DNA from: an uncultured Bacillaceae bacterium
GTDB taxonomy: Bacteria > Bacillota > Bacilli > Bacillales > Amphibacillaceae
Reading direction: 5' to 3'
NCBI GenBank assembly: GCA_945639745.1
Contig: CALZEK010000080.1
Location: 1 to 6,648, forward strand
Length of the DNA: 6,648 nt
Position numbers and translations under genes: made by a program
Notes under the pieces: generated by a model
What the model was told of the DNA's origin: nothing
Database searches by the model: none
What the model saw: the letters and a program-made list of their open reading frames with translations, nothing else
Part shown: piece by piece, positions 1 through 6,582 of the stretch
How the letters are laid out: the number at the start of each line of letters is the position of its first letter
Numbering within the stretch: the stretch's first letter is position 1

Positions 1-265
1 TAAAGATTTATATCGCTTCAAAATTGCCCATAGGGAAGCACTGATTGGTTGTGCCTTAGCATTGTTCAATATCTTGTGGTGGTATGGTTTTGCTTATGGT
101 CTAGGTTCAGGCGATCCTAAAGAGTACACTTATATACTTGGATTTCCAGCTTGGTTCTTTATGAGTAGTATTGTTGGTTTTATTATCATGGTAATACTCG
201 TATCGTTTGTTGTTAAATTTGCTTTAACAGAAGTACCTTTTGAAGATAAGGATGAAGAAAATTGA
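1..265 (+). CDS. YhdT/DUF997 family small membrane protein (5'-truncated by window edge)
   Basis: The reading frame is open from the first base, so the true start lies upstream; the visible part gives 87 residues ending at a TGA. It starts with a charged stretch (KDLYRFKIAHREA) and has two hydrophobic segments, about visible residues 14-34 (including NILWWYGFAYGLGSG) and about 52-75, then an acidic tail VPFEDKDEEN. The WWYGFAYGLG and LGFPAWFF motifs are typical of the YhdT/DUF997 family of about 80-90 residue inner-membrane proteins, so only a few residues are probably missing. In many bacteria, including E. coli, yhdT sits directly upstream of panF, and it does so here. Its molecular role is not established; a small partner or stabiliser of the symporter is an inference. 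Its last codons overlap the symporter start, which suggests translational coupling. Confidence 0.85.
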   Translation, partial: KDLYRFKIAHREALIGCALALFNILWWYGFAYGLGSGDPKEYTYILGFPAWFFMSSIVGFIIMVILVSFVVKFALTEVPFEDKDEEN

Positions 266-1710
266 ATATAAATTGGAGTGTTATTATTCCCTTAATTATT
301 TTTACAATCCTAGTGTTTGCAATTGGTTTTTGGTCTAATCGTAAATTATCTAATGCCAAATCGTTTTTAGGAGATTATTTTTTAGGTGGTAGAGAATTAG
401 GTGGATTAGTCTTAGCAATGACAATGGTTGCAACTTATGGAAGTGCATCAAGCTTTTTAGGTGGACCAGGAGCAGCATATTCAATTGGACTCGGATGGGT
501 ACTTTTAGCGATGACTCAAGTTGCGACAGGTTACTTTACTCTTTTAATTTTGGGGAAGAAATTTGCAATAGTTACTCGACGTTTTAAAGCAATTACTTTG
601 ATTGATTTCTTAAAAGAGCGTTATAAGAGTCATACTGTTGTTATATTATCAGCATTTAGTATTATTATATTTTTATTTTCAGCTATGGCAGCCCAGTGGG
701 TTGGTGGAGCGTATTTAATTCAATTATTAACAGGCTTATCTTATAGTAGCGCCTTGTTTATTTTTACAATAACTGTAATTATTTATGTAGTAATAGGTGG
801 ATTTAGAGCCGTTGCCTTAACGGATACATTACAAGGAATTGTAATGTTTTTTGGGACTTTAATATTACTTATTGCTGTTATTGTTGCAGGTGGTGGTTTA
901 AATAACATCTTTGCAGATTTAGTTGCTGAAAATCCTAACCTTGTTTCCCCTTATGGTCAAGATGGGCAATTAACACCTGCTTATGTATCATCTTTTTGGA
1001 TATTGGTAGGAGTAGGGGTAGTCGCGTTACCACAAGTAGCTGTTAGAGCAATGTCTTACCGAGACGCACGTTCAATGCATCGCGCTTTAATTATTGGCAC
1101 AATCGTTGTTGGATTTATTATGTTAAATATGCATTTAATCGGTGTTTTTGCAAGACCAATTATGCCCGGGATTGAAATTGCCGATCAAGTTATCCCCTTA
1201 ATTGCACTTGATGTTTTACCAGGCTGGCTTGCAGGGATTGTGCTCGCCGCACCACTTGCTGCTATGATGTCTACACTTGATTCGCTATTATTACTTGTTA
1301 GTTCATCAGTCGTAAAAGATTTATATATTAATTATGTTAAACCAACTGCTGCAATCGGGCATGTTAAAAAAGTCAGCTTTATCGTAACCGCGCTGATAGG
1401 AATTGTTGCATTTTTAATGGCTTTAAATCCACCTGAATTACTCATTTATTTAAATTTATTCGCTTTTGGTGGTCTTGAAGCAGCATTTGTTTGGCCACTT
1501 ATTTTAGGGCTTTATTGGAAATATGCTAATGCTAAGGGTGCGATTGCGTCAATGATTGTAGGTATTAGTTCGTATATAATCATTTATTTATTTAATGAAG
1601 TAAACGAACCATTATTAGGTGTTCATGCAGTTACTATACCAGTGGGATTATCATTACTTGCATTTGTAAGTGTTAGTTTGTTGTTTAAAAAAGAAGCTTA
1701 TGAATTTTAG
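262..1710 (+). CDS. panF: Sodium/solute symporter of the SSS family, PanF-like (sodium/pantothenate)
   Basis: This is a 482-residue polytopic membrane protein with about 12-13 hydrophobic segments, the usual length for PanF. The family would import pantothenate, the precursor of coenzyme A, with sodium. SSS signatures are visible: GGRELGG (42-48) and a glycine-rich region near TM2 (YGSASSFLGGPGAAYS, 59-74), GGFRAVALTDTLQG (179-192), and MSTLDSLLLLVSS (336-348), where Ser337-Thr338 match the PutP Ser-Thr pair of the Na2 sodium site. The start is TTG at 262, whose last two bases begin the TGA stop of the upstream gene; AAGGA at 248-252 is a well-placed ribosome binding site. The YhdT neighbour favours PanF over other SSS members. 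The aldolase downstream leaves open another organic acid as substrate. The SSS family is certain; pantothenate specificity is likely but unproven. Confidence 0.82.
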   Translation: MNINWSVIIPLIIFTILVFAIGFWSNRKLSNAKSFLGDYFLGGRELGGLVLAMTMVATYGSASSFLGGPGAAYSIGLGWVLLAMTQVATGYFTLLILGKKFAIVTRRFKAITLIDFLKERYKSHTVVILSAFSIIIFLFSAMAAQWVGGAYLIQLLTGLSYSSALFIFTITVIIYVVIGGFRAVALTDTLQGIVMFFGTLILLIAVIVAGGGLNNIFADLVAENPNLVSPYGQDGQLTPAYVSSFWILVGVGVVALPQVAVRAMSYRDARSMHRALIIGTIVVGFIMLNMHLIGVFARPIMPGIEIADQVIPLIALDVLPGWLAGIVLAAPLAAMMSTLDSLLLLVSSSVVKDLYINYVKPTAAIGHVKKVSFIVTALIGIVAFLMALNPPELLIYLNLFAFGGLEAAFVWPLILGLYWKYANAKGAIASMIVGISSYIIIYLFNEVNEPLLGVHAVTIPVGLSLLAFVSVSLLFKKEAYEF

Positions 1711-1730
1711 AATATATCATTATTTTTATA

Positions 1731-1738
1731 AAGGAGAG
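1731..1738 (+). promoter_or_regulatory. Ribosome binding site that fixes the aldolase start
   Basis: AAGGAGAG lies 6 bases before ATG 1745, with GGAG 8 bases before it. It selects that codon over the longer in-frame ATG at 1670 inside the symporter gene. Confidence 0.85.
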
Positions 1739-1744
1739 CTGAAA

Positions 1745-2482
1745 ATGAATCATGATAAATCAATTGAAGAAGAAAGAAGATTTAGAAAGAATCAATTAGC
1801 AGCAGCATTTAGATTGTTTTCAAAATTTGGATTTGATAATGGAGTAACAGGGCACATTACGGTTAGAGATCCAGAATTTACTGATAGTTATTGGGTAAAC
1901 CCGTATATGAAACATTTTAGTCAAATCAAAACTTCAGACCTTGTTCGTGTCAACGAAGCAGGAGAAGTTGTCGAGGGAAGTAGTGTTGTAAATAAAGCGG
2001 CATTAGTGATTCACTCAGCAGTACATAAAGCAAGACCGGACGCTATTGCAGCAGCTCATGCTCATACGACTTATGGACAGATATGGTCAACAACAGGAAA
2101 GACAATAAAACCATTATCACAAGATTCGTGTGCTTTTTACAATGACTTAACATTATTTGATGATTATACAGGCGTTGTTTACGATGAAGAAGAAGGAAAG
2201 CGCATTGCTGAAGCTTTGGAAGACAAAAAAGCATCAATTTTAAGAAATCATGGTTTATTAACAGTAGGAGGAAGTGTTGCTGAAGCAGCATGGTGGTTTA
2301 TTTTATTAGAGCGTAGTTGCAGAGAACATGTATACGCACATATGTTAGGCGAACCAGCTGAAATTAGTGCAGAAGTTGCAGCAAACACATATAAAGATGA
2401 AGGTTCATCTCAAGCAGGAAAAGAACAATTTCAACCTCTTTGGGAAATGATTGTTAAAGAACAACCTGATTTATTGGATTAA
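1745..2482 (+). CDS. Class II aldolase/adducin family protein
   Basis: This 245-residue protein consists of one class II aldolase/adducin N-terminal domain spanning about residues 15-200. Class II aldolases use a divalent metal, normally zinc, to cleave or epimerise sugar phosphates. The metal-binding histidines are present: AHAH (His105, His107) and the later RNHGLLTVGG (His169). IHSAVHKARPDA (89-100) and QDSCAFYNDL (126-135) resemble the uncharacterised bacterial and fungal aldolase/adducin branch more than FucA or AraD. By hand alignment, Ala86 stands where FucA has its catalytic Glu73, so aldol chemistry is doubtful. An in-frame ATG at 1670 would add 25 residues, but it lies inside panF. 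ATG 1745 follows AAGGAGAG (1731-1738) at ideal spacing and is preferred. The gene is 34 bases behind the symporter with no terminator between, so it is probably co-transcribed. Substrate unknown. Confidence 0.85.
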   Translation: MNHDKSIEEERRFRKNQLAAAFRLFSKFGFDNGVTGHITVRDPEFTDSYWVNPYMKHFSQIKTSDLVRVNEAGEVVEGSSVVNKAALVIHSAVHKARPDAIAAAHAHTTYGQIWSTTGKTIKPLSQDSCAFYNDLTLFDDYTGVVYDEEEGKRIAEALEDKKASILRNHGLLTVGGSVAEAAWWFILLERSCREHVYAHMLGEPAEISAEVAANTYKDEGSSQAGKEQFQPLWEMIVKEQPDLLD

Positions 2483-2518
2483 AAAACATTGCTCACTTTA
2501 AGTGAGCAATGTTTTTTT
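2481..2518. terminator. Bidirectional intrinsic terminator between convergent genes
   Basis: This is a perfect inverted repeat centred on base 2499. The core is CATTGCTCACTT / AAGTGAGCAATG with a one-base centre, flanked by six A on the left and seven T on the right. Read on either strand it gives a GC-containing hairpin followed by a U tract. It follows the aldolase stop (2480-2482) and the stop of the minus-strand gene (2517-2519), so it ends both transcripts. Both stop codons lie in its flanking A/T tracts. Confidence 0.93.
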
Positions 2519-3713
2519 ATGAGATAAAGCTATCAAAATATCCTTGAATATAAACAATCGGTGTACCTTTATCACCACTACCAGAAGTTAAGTCTGATAA
2601 AGATCCAATTAAATCGGTTAATTTTCTAGGAGTTGTTCCCTGTGCTTCAACCGAATCACTTTCTTCAACGTCTTTTCGTTCTTTCATGAAGTCAGCAATA
2701 GCAGCTTTTAATTCATCACCACGTAAATGGGAAAAATTATTGTCAGCTAAATACTTTAGTTTAATTTCATTAGGTTGGCCTGCAAGTCCCTTAGTATAAG
2801 CTGGAGAAACTACAGGATCAGCAAGCTCCCAAATTTTACCAACCGGATCTTTAAATGCACCATCACCATAAACCATTACTTCAACTGTTTTACCAGTTAA
2901 TTCTTTCATTTTTACTTGAATCGCATCGACGATAGGTTGTGAATCACGTGGAAATAACTTGACTTCAGTGTCTGTTGATTTGTTTGAGCCTAGTAAACCA
3001 TAATCAGCATTGTATCCACTGTTTCCAATTGGTTTTGCTAATATATCAGCAAGACTATAGATTTTTTCACCACCGTGTAATTTTAAAACATTTTTCGTTC
3101 TTTCACGTGTGTGAATATCGCAATTTAAAATGTTTTTCGTATAATCTAAAATACTTCTTGGGTTATTTGAAAAAATCACTTCACATTCAATACCGTGTTT
3201 AGCAACAACTTCTTTATAGTGATCGATATAATCCACACCTGTAAAAGCATGTTTATTATAGCCAAAATGCTGACGAAATTCTTTTTCAGTTAATACGTCA
3301 GTTAAAGGATTAATACCTTTTTCATCAAGTGCCTCGAGTTCAACGAGGTGATTACCAACCTCATCTGAAGGATAACTAAGCATTAAAACGATTTTTTTAA
3401 CACCCTTAGCAATACCATGTAAACAGTTAGAAAAACGATTTCGGCTTAAGATAGGAAATATAACACCGACTACATCGTCATTTCCAAATTTTGAATTGAC
3501 ATCTTCAGCGATGTCGTCAACTGTTGCATAGTTTCCTTGTCCACGTGCTATAATTGATTCAGTAATAGAGATGATATCTCGATCATTAATTTCAAAACCT
3601 TCAACTTCTTGTGCTTTCATGACACTATCAACAACGAAATCAACAATATTATCGCCTTCATTAATGATCGGTGCACGTAGTCCTCTTGCAACTGTTCCAA
3701 CAACTCTTTCCAC
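2517..3713 (-). CDS. CofE-like (coenzyme F420-0:L-glutamate ligase family) protein
   Basis: This 398-residue soluble protein resembles the family annotated in staphylococci and related Firmicutes as coenzyme F420-0:L-glutamate ligase (COG1478/CofE). CofE proteins use GTP to form gamma-linked glutamyl amide bonds on F420-0. Supporting features are the N-terminal TVARGLRAPIINEGDNIVDFV (7-27), the DRDIISITESIIARGQGN stretch (44-61) in the position of the CofE 'DVVVVTQKIVSKAEG' motif, and VMVYGDGAFKDPVGKIWE (279-296), rich in Gly and Asp as expected for nucleotide/metal contacts. It is longer than archaeal CofE (about 250 residues). The C-terminal part includes an acidic linker (about 348-360) and TPRKLTDLIGSLSDL (361-375). 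The start is GTG at 3713, with AAGGGG eight bases upstream. No F420 biosynthesis gene is in the window, so the true acceptor is unknown. It is transcribed alone, opposite to both neighbours. Confidence 0.75.
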   Translation of the reverse strand: MERVVGTVARGLRAPIINEGDNIVDFVVDSVMKAQEVEGFEINDRDIISITESIIARGQGNYATVDDIAEDVNSKFGNDDVVGVIFPILSRNRFSNCLHGIAKGVKKIVLMLSYPSDEVGNHLVELEALDEKGINPLTDVLTEKEFRQHFGYNKHAFTGVDYIDHYKEVVAKHGIECEVIFSNNPRSILDYTKNILNCDIHTRERTKNVLKLHGGEKIYSLADILAKPIGNSGYNADYGLLGSNKSTDTEVKLFPRDSQPIVDAIQVKMKELTGKTVEVMVYGDGAFKDPVGKIWELADPVVSPAYTKGLAGQPNEIKLKYLADNNFSHLRGDELKAAIADFMKERKDVEESDSVEAQGTTPRKLTDLIGSLSDLTSGSGDKGTPIVYIQGYFDSFIS

Positions 3714-3767
3714 TATAACCGCCCCTTATAACTTTTTACAGCTAATTTATAAAATATGTCTACTTGT

Positions 3768-3797
3768 AATATACACTGTAAGCGTGGTGTATGTAAA
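3768..3797 (-). promoter_or_regulatory. Candidate sigma-A promoter for the CofE-like gene
   Basis: Read on the minus strand, TTTACA (3792-3797) and TATATT (3768-3773) lie 18 bases apart, each differing little from consensus. Transcription would begin about 45-50 bases before the GTG start, leaving room for the AAGGGG ribosome binding site at 3722-3727. In DNA this AT-rich such matches can arise by chance. Confidence 0.4.
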
Positions 3798-4002
3798 ATG
3801 AATATGTCTAAAAACAACTAATAGTTTTAAATATTGTTAAAATAAAAGTATAAGTTTATTTAATTTATCTGGAAACTTTGCATTTTTTTAAGAAATCGGT
3901 AAACTTGTTTAAAGGGAAAAGCTTACTTAATGAATAAAAATGATATTAATTGATTCATGCCATTTAGAATAACTTAATTAAATAGAATTAATATAATCGG
4001 GA

Positions 4003-4010
4003 AAAGGAGA
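4003..4010 (+). promoter_or_regulatory. Ribosome binding site that decides between two nucleotidase starts
   Basis: AAAGGAGA is a strong Shine-Dalgarno sequence. Its GGAG core is 3 bases from ATG 4013, too close for normal initiation, and 9 bases from TTG 4019, which is near optimal. The choice changes the protein by two residues. Confidence 0.7.
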
Positions 4011-4018
4011 AGATGACT

Positions 4019-4561
4019 TTGAAACGAATAGCCGTTGATATGGATGAAGTATTAGCAGATTTCAGTACGGAATTAATTAGACGTGTAAATAAAAAATATG
4101 AATTAAATATTACTAAATCCGACGTGTTGGGCACACCTTTACACACCTTATATCCTGAGTTAACTGATGATATTTTTGAGATTGTTAATACAGATTCATT
4201 CTTTAGAAATTTACCAGTGATTAAGGATTCTCAAGAAGTATTAGAAGAGTTATCACATCACTATCAAATTATCGTTGCTACAGCAGCAATGTTATCGCCT
4301 AATTCTTTTACAGCTAAGTACGATTGGTTAAGAGAACATTTTCCTTTTTTAAATCCAAACTTTTTTGTTTTTTGTGGAGATAAAAGCACGATTAAAGCAG
4401 ATTATTTAATTGATGATCATATTTATCAATTAAATACGTTTGGAGATAGAGGGATTATGTTTACTTCACCTCACAATGTAAATGAGCCATATGATTTACG
4501 CATGGATAATTGGCAAGAATTACGCACATATTTTTTAGAAAAAGCGAATGTAGAAGTGTAA
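4019..4561 (+). CDS. 5'(3')-deoxyribonucleotidase (HAD superfamily, NT5C type)
   Basis: This 180-residue cytosolic phosphatase would dephosphorylate deoxyribonucleoside monophosphates and so help balance dNTP pools. HAD motif I is VDMDEVLAD (residues 6-14), with Asp7 as nucleophile and Asp9 as acid/base; DMDxVLADF is the mark of the 5'(3')-deoxyribonucleotidase family. Motif II is the Thr in IVATAAM (Thr89). Lys122 in FCGDKST and DYLIDD (128-133; Asp132, Asp133) give motifs III and IV. FPFLNPNFFVFCG and IMFTSPHNVNE match the staphylococcal homologue as I remember it. An ATG at 4013, two codons upstream in frame, has GGAG (4006-4009) only 3 bases away. TTG 4019 has it 9 bases away and gives the family's usual length, so TTG is preferred. 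The flavoprotein gene follows after 35 bases and probably shares its mRNA. Confidence 0.9.
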   Translation: MKRIAVDMDEVLADFSTELIRRVNKKYELNITKSDVLGTPLHTLYPELTDDIFEIVNTDSFFRNLPVIKDSQEVLEELSHHYQIIVATAAMLSPNSFTAKYDWLREHFPFLNPNFFVFCGDKSTIKADYLIDDHIYQLNTFGDRGIMFTSPHNVNEPYDLRMDNWQELRTYFLEKANVEV

Positions 4562-4596
4562 TAAATGAGACAGCTTAATAAAGAGAGGGTTTATAA

Positions 4597-5853
4597 ATGA
4601 AATACGATGTTGTTGTCATAGGTGGAGGTCCATCAGGTTTAATGGCAGCTATTTCAGCTGCTGAAATGGGCTCGCGCACTTTGCTTCTTGAAAAAGGGAA
4701 TAAGTTGGGCAATAAATTAGCTATATCAGGAGGCGGTCGTTGTAATGTAACAAATCGACTTCCGCAAGATGAATTAATCAAACATATACCAGGAAATGGT
4801 AAGTTTTTATATGGCCCGCTTTCTGTCTTTGATAATTATGATATTATTGAATTCTTTGAAAATCTAGGTGTCGCTTTAAAAGAAGAAGATCACGGAAGAA
4901 TGTTTCCGGTATCTAATTCGGCTAAGTCAGTTGTGGATACGTTAATTAATAAATTAGAAAAATTAAATGTCGCAATCCGGATTAACACGCCAGTACAAGA
5001 TATATCTTATGGTGATAGCTTTCATACAATTAATTTAAAGAGTGAAGAAAAAATTGAGACACGTTCTTTAGTCATCGCAGTAGGTGGTAAATCAGTGCCA
5101 CACACAGGCTCGACAGGCGATGGATATAAATGGGCTAAAGAAGCGGGACATACAATCACAGAGTTATATCCGACAGAGGTAGCTTTAACCTCTAAAGTAA
5201 AATTTATTGAAAATAAAACACTTCAAGGCCTCTCTTTGCGTGATGTTGCTTTATCTGTTTTAAATGAAAATAATAAACCAATTGTGACACATCAAATGGA
5301 TATGATATTTACTCACTTTGGGATTTCTGGACCTGCTGTCTTACGTTGTTCACAATACGTAGTTAAAGAAATTATGAAAGGTAAAAAAGAAGTAAAAATG
5401 CATATCGATGCACGTCCTGACATAAATGAGAGAGATTTATTAAATGAAATGACTCAATTAATAGAAGAAAATCCGAAAAGATTAGTTAAAAATACATTTA
5501 AAGGTATCGTGCCAGAACGTTATTTAATGTATATACTAGAAAGAAATGATGTTTCTGATGATTTAAAGTGTGGGAACTTAAGAAAAGAAACTTTACAAAA
5601 TATATTAGAAGATATTAAACATTTTATATTTAACGTCAATGGTTCACTGTCTATTGAAAAGGCATTTGTAACTGGTGGTGGCGTATCAACAAAAGAAATT
5701 ATTCCAAAAACAATGGGTTCAAAATTAACAGAACGGCTTTACTTTTGCGGTGAGATTTTAGATATTCATGGTTATACAGGAGGCTATAATATTACTTCAG
5801 CATTTGTTACAGGAAGACTTGCTGGTACAAATGCAGCATACAGCGCTTATTAA
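4597..5853 (+). CDS. BaiN/YtfP/YhiN-type FAD-dependent oxidoreductase (HI0933 family)
   Basis: This 418-residue flavoprotein belongs to the HI0933-like family (B. subtilis YtfP, E. coli YhiN), whose members are close to 400-420 residues. The N-terminal Rossmann fold shows [14 protein letters not shown] (5-18) and Glu32 for the FAD ribose. [10 protein letters not shown] (44-53) is the family signature. [17 protein letters not shown] (161-177), [12 protein letters not shown] (238-249), FVTGGGV (357-363) and [15 protein letters not shown] (384-398) complete the conserved blocks. E. coli YhiN has been reported as a 23S rRNA dihydrouridine synthase (RdsA), while clostridial BaiN was annotated for bile-acid dehydroxylation. 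For a member of this kind the rRNA role is the better guess but is not shown here. ATG 4597 follows AGAGAGGG at 4582-4589. It is the last gene of its unit, before a strong terminator. Confidence 0.88.
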   Translation: MKYDVVVIGGGPSGLMAAISAAEMGSRTLLLEKGNKLGNKLAISGGGRCNVTNRLPQDELIKHIPGNGKFLYGPLSVFDNYDIIEFFENLGVALKEEDHGRMFPVSNSAKSVVDTLINKLEKLNVAIRINTPVQDISYGDSFHTINLKSEEKIETRSLVIAVGGKSVPHTGSTGDGYKWAKEAGHTITELYPTEVALTSKVKFIENKTLQGLSLRDVALSVLNENNKPIVTHQMDMIFTHFGISGPAVLRCSQYVVKEIMKGKKEVKMHIDARPDINERDLLNEMTQLIEENPKRLVKNTFKGIVPERYLMYILERNDVSDDLKCGNLRKETLQNILEDIKHFIFNVNGSLSIEKAFVTGGGVSTKEIIPKTMGSKLTERLYFCGEILDIHGYTGGYNITSAFVTGRLAGTNAAYSAY

Positions 5854-5883
5854 AATACCGTCACTTATAAGTGACGGTATTTT
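5852..5883. terminator. Bidirectional intrinsic terminator, perfect 32-base palindrome
   Basis: The sequence is fully self-complementary around the 5867/5868 boundary: AAAATACCGTCACTTA on the left pairs with its exact complement on the right. The GC-rich ACCGTCAC part forms the stem, with an A tract on one side and a T tract on the other. It follows the flavoprotein stop (5851-5853) and meets the stop of the convergent minus-strand gene (5884-5886), so it can serve both. Confidence 0.93.
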
Positions 5884-6480
5884 TTATTGGATTTGAGCCA
5901 GGTGATTAAATGAAATGAGTGGTTCTTTTGTAATAAGCGTATGAATAACAGCAGTTGGTAATAAAACGATGATACTTATGGCTTTGATTAAATCGTTAAT
6001 TAAAGAAGAATCAACATTCTCTTTACCGGTTAAACGATCCTTTATATTACCAACAGGGACTAAATAAGTATTTCCAAACATAATCATTCGCGTAGCTCCT
6101 AAAATACCATACGAACGTTCTAATCCATATTCATGAACTAATTTTTCCCATGCAGCTTCACTTGGCTTGCCTTCAGTATCAGCGTAATGTTGAGCGAACA
6201 TAATAGCATGTAGTTGATCTTTAGGAACGCTACTAGTCTCTCCAGAAAGTAATAGTTGAATTTCTTCTTCACTCATTCCTTGTTCTAAAGCAATTTTAGT
6301 GTGACCATAAGAACAAATTTCACAACCATTGACTTCAGTGACAGCCAGCATAATTCTTTCGATAAATTGCATTGAAATCAATTTATTTTTTTTAGCTTTT
6401 CGTAGTTGATTAATTGTTCTACTTGCATCAAATAAATAAGAATATAGTTGACCAAACGATTTCTTTTTTGTTTTATTCAT
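5884..6480 (-). CDS. Carboxymuconolactone decarboxylase (AhpD-like) family protein
   Basis: This 198-residue protein has an AhpD/CMD domain at about residues 30-150. The redox motif is VNGCEICSYGH, with Cys53, Cys56 and His60. Glu41 lies 12 residues before Cys53, matching the Glu118-Cys130-Cys133-His137 spacing of mycobacterial AhpD; the AhpD His132 position is Ile55 here. Family members are thiol-disulfide or peroxidase-linked enzymes. Residues 160-184 (ending KAISIIVLLPTAVIHTLIT) form a hydrophobic segment beyond the usual domain, perhaps a membrane anchor or amphipathic helix. The frame stays open upstream to an ATG at 6603, adding 41 residues, but ATG 6480 has GGAAAGGGA (6486-6494) before it, so I chose it. 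No ahpC or other reductase gene adjoins it, and the physiological partner is unknown. Confidence 0.85.
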   Translation of the reverse strand: MNKTKKKSFGQLYSYLFDASRTINQLRKAKKNKLISMQFIERIMLAVTEVNGCEICSYGHTKIALEQGMSEEEIQLLLSGETSSVPKDQLHAIMFAQHYADTEGKPSEAAWEKLVHEYGLERSYGILGATRMIMFGNTYLVPVGNIKDRLTGKENVDSSLINDLIKAISIIVLLPTAVIHTLITKEPLISFNHLAQIQ

Positions 6481-6504
6481 AATTATCCCTTTCCATAAAT
6501 ATAA

Positions 6505-6542
6505 TATACAATACGTACTATAGTATATAGGGCTTTTGTCAA
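6505..6542 (-). promoter_or_regulatory. Candidate promoter -35 and overlapping operator-like dyads upstream of the AhpD-like gene
   Basis: On the minus strand a perfect TTGACA lies at 6537-6542. The best downstream -10 at sensible distance is TATAGT (6517-6522), with a short 14-base spacer. TACTATAGTA (6516-6525) is a perfect 10-base palindrome, and TATAC/GTATA arms at 6505-6509 and 6523-6527 form an imperfect 23-base dyad. Placement over the promoter suggests control by a dimeric repressor. Which regulator binds cannot be told from the sequence. Confidence 0.4.
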
Positions 6543-6582
6543 AAATCCAATAAATGAATCTTAACTTATTAAGAAAATATGT

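Larger units (their letters stand above)
3714..4018. other. Divergent intergenic region between the CofE-like gene and the nucleotidase
   Basis: About 305 AT-rich bases separate two divergent starts. The left part holds the minus-strand ribosome binding site and candidate promoter described separately. The right part must hold the promoter of the nucleotidase-flavoprotein unit, but I found no convincing -35/-10 pair. A consensus-like TATAAT at 3992-3997 is too close to the ribosome binding site to be a normal -10. A weak extended -10 (TGATATTAA, 3941-3949) lacks a -35. I see no RNA gene, riboswitch-like fold or coding frame here. Confidence 0.6.

Noticed and set aside
2043..2291. Minus-strand open frame of 82 codons
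   Set aside because: It lies wholly inside the aldolase gene, has low-complexity Leu/His-rich content and no ribosome binding site; a shadow frame.
2975..3202. Plus-strand open frame of 75 codons
   Set aside because: It is antisense to the CofE-like gene, with His/Phe/Cys-rich composition typical of shadow frames and no recognisable domain.
3332..3348. Hairpin CCTCG-N7-CGAGG
   Set aside because: It has a short stem inside the CofE-like coding region and no T tract, so it is explained by codons.
3765..3796. Three TGTAA direct repeats upstream of the CofE-like gene
   Set aside because: The spacing is irregular (12 and 15 bases) and the unit is only five bases long, so neither an operator array nor an iteron can be supported.
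3571..3801. Plus-strand open frame of 76 codons running into the divergent intergenic region
   Set aside because: Most of it is antisense to the 5' end of the CofE-like gene, and nothing supports a start or a product.
3943..3994. Inverted repeat ATATTAATT / AATTAATAT flanking a 34-base gap
   Set aside because: Arms are made only of A and T in very AT-rich DNA, with no T tract and a long loop; chance is the simplest explanation.
3992..3997. Consensus-like TATAAT upstream of the nucleotidase as its -10 box
   Set aside because: There is no -35 at 16-18 bases, and transcription would start at about 4004, inside the ribosome binding site, leaving almost no leader.
4575..4781. Minus-strand open frame of 68 codons
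   Set aside because: It is antisense to the glycine-rich FAD-binding start of the flavoprotein, and its Pro/Ser-rich product is the usual mirror of such codons.
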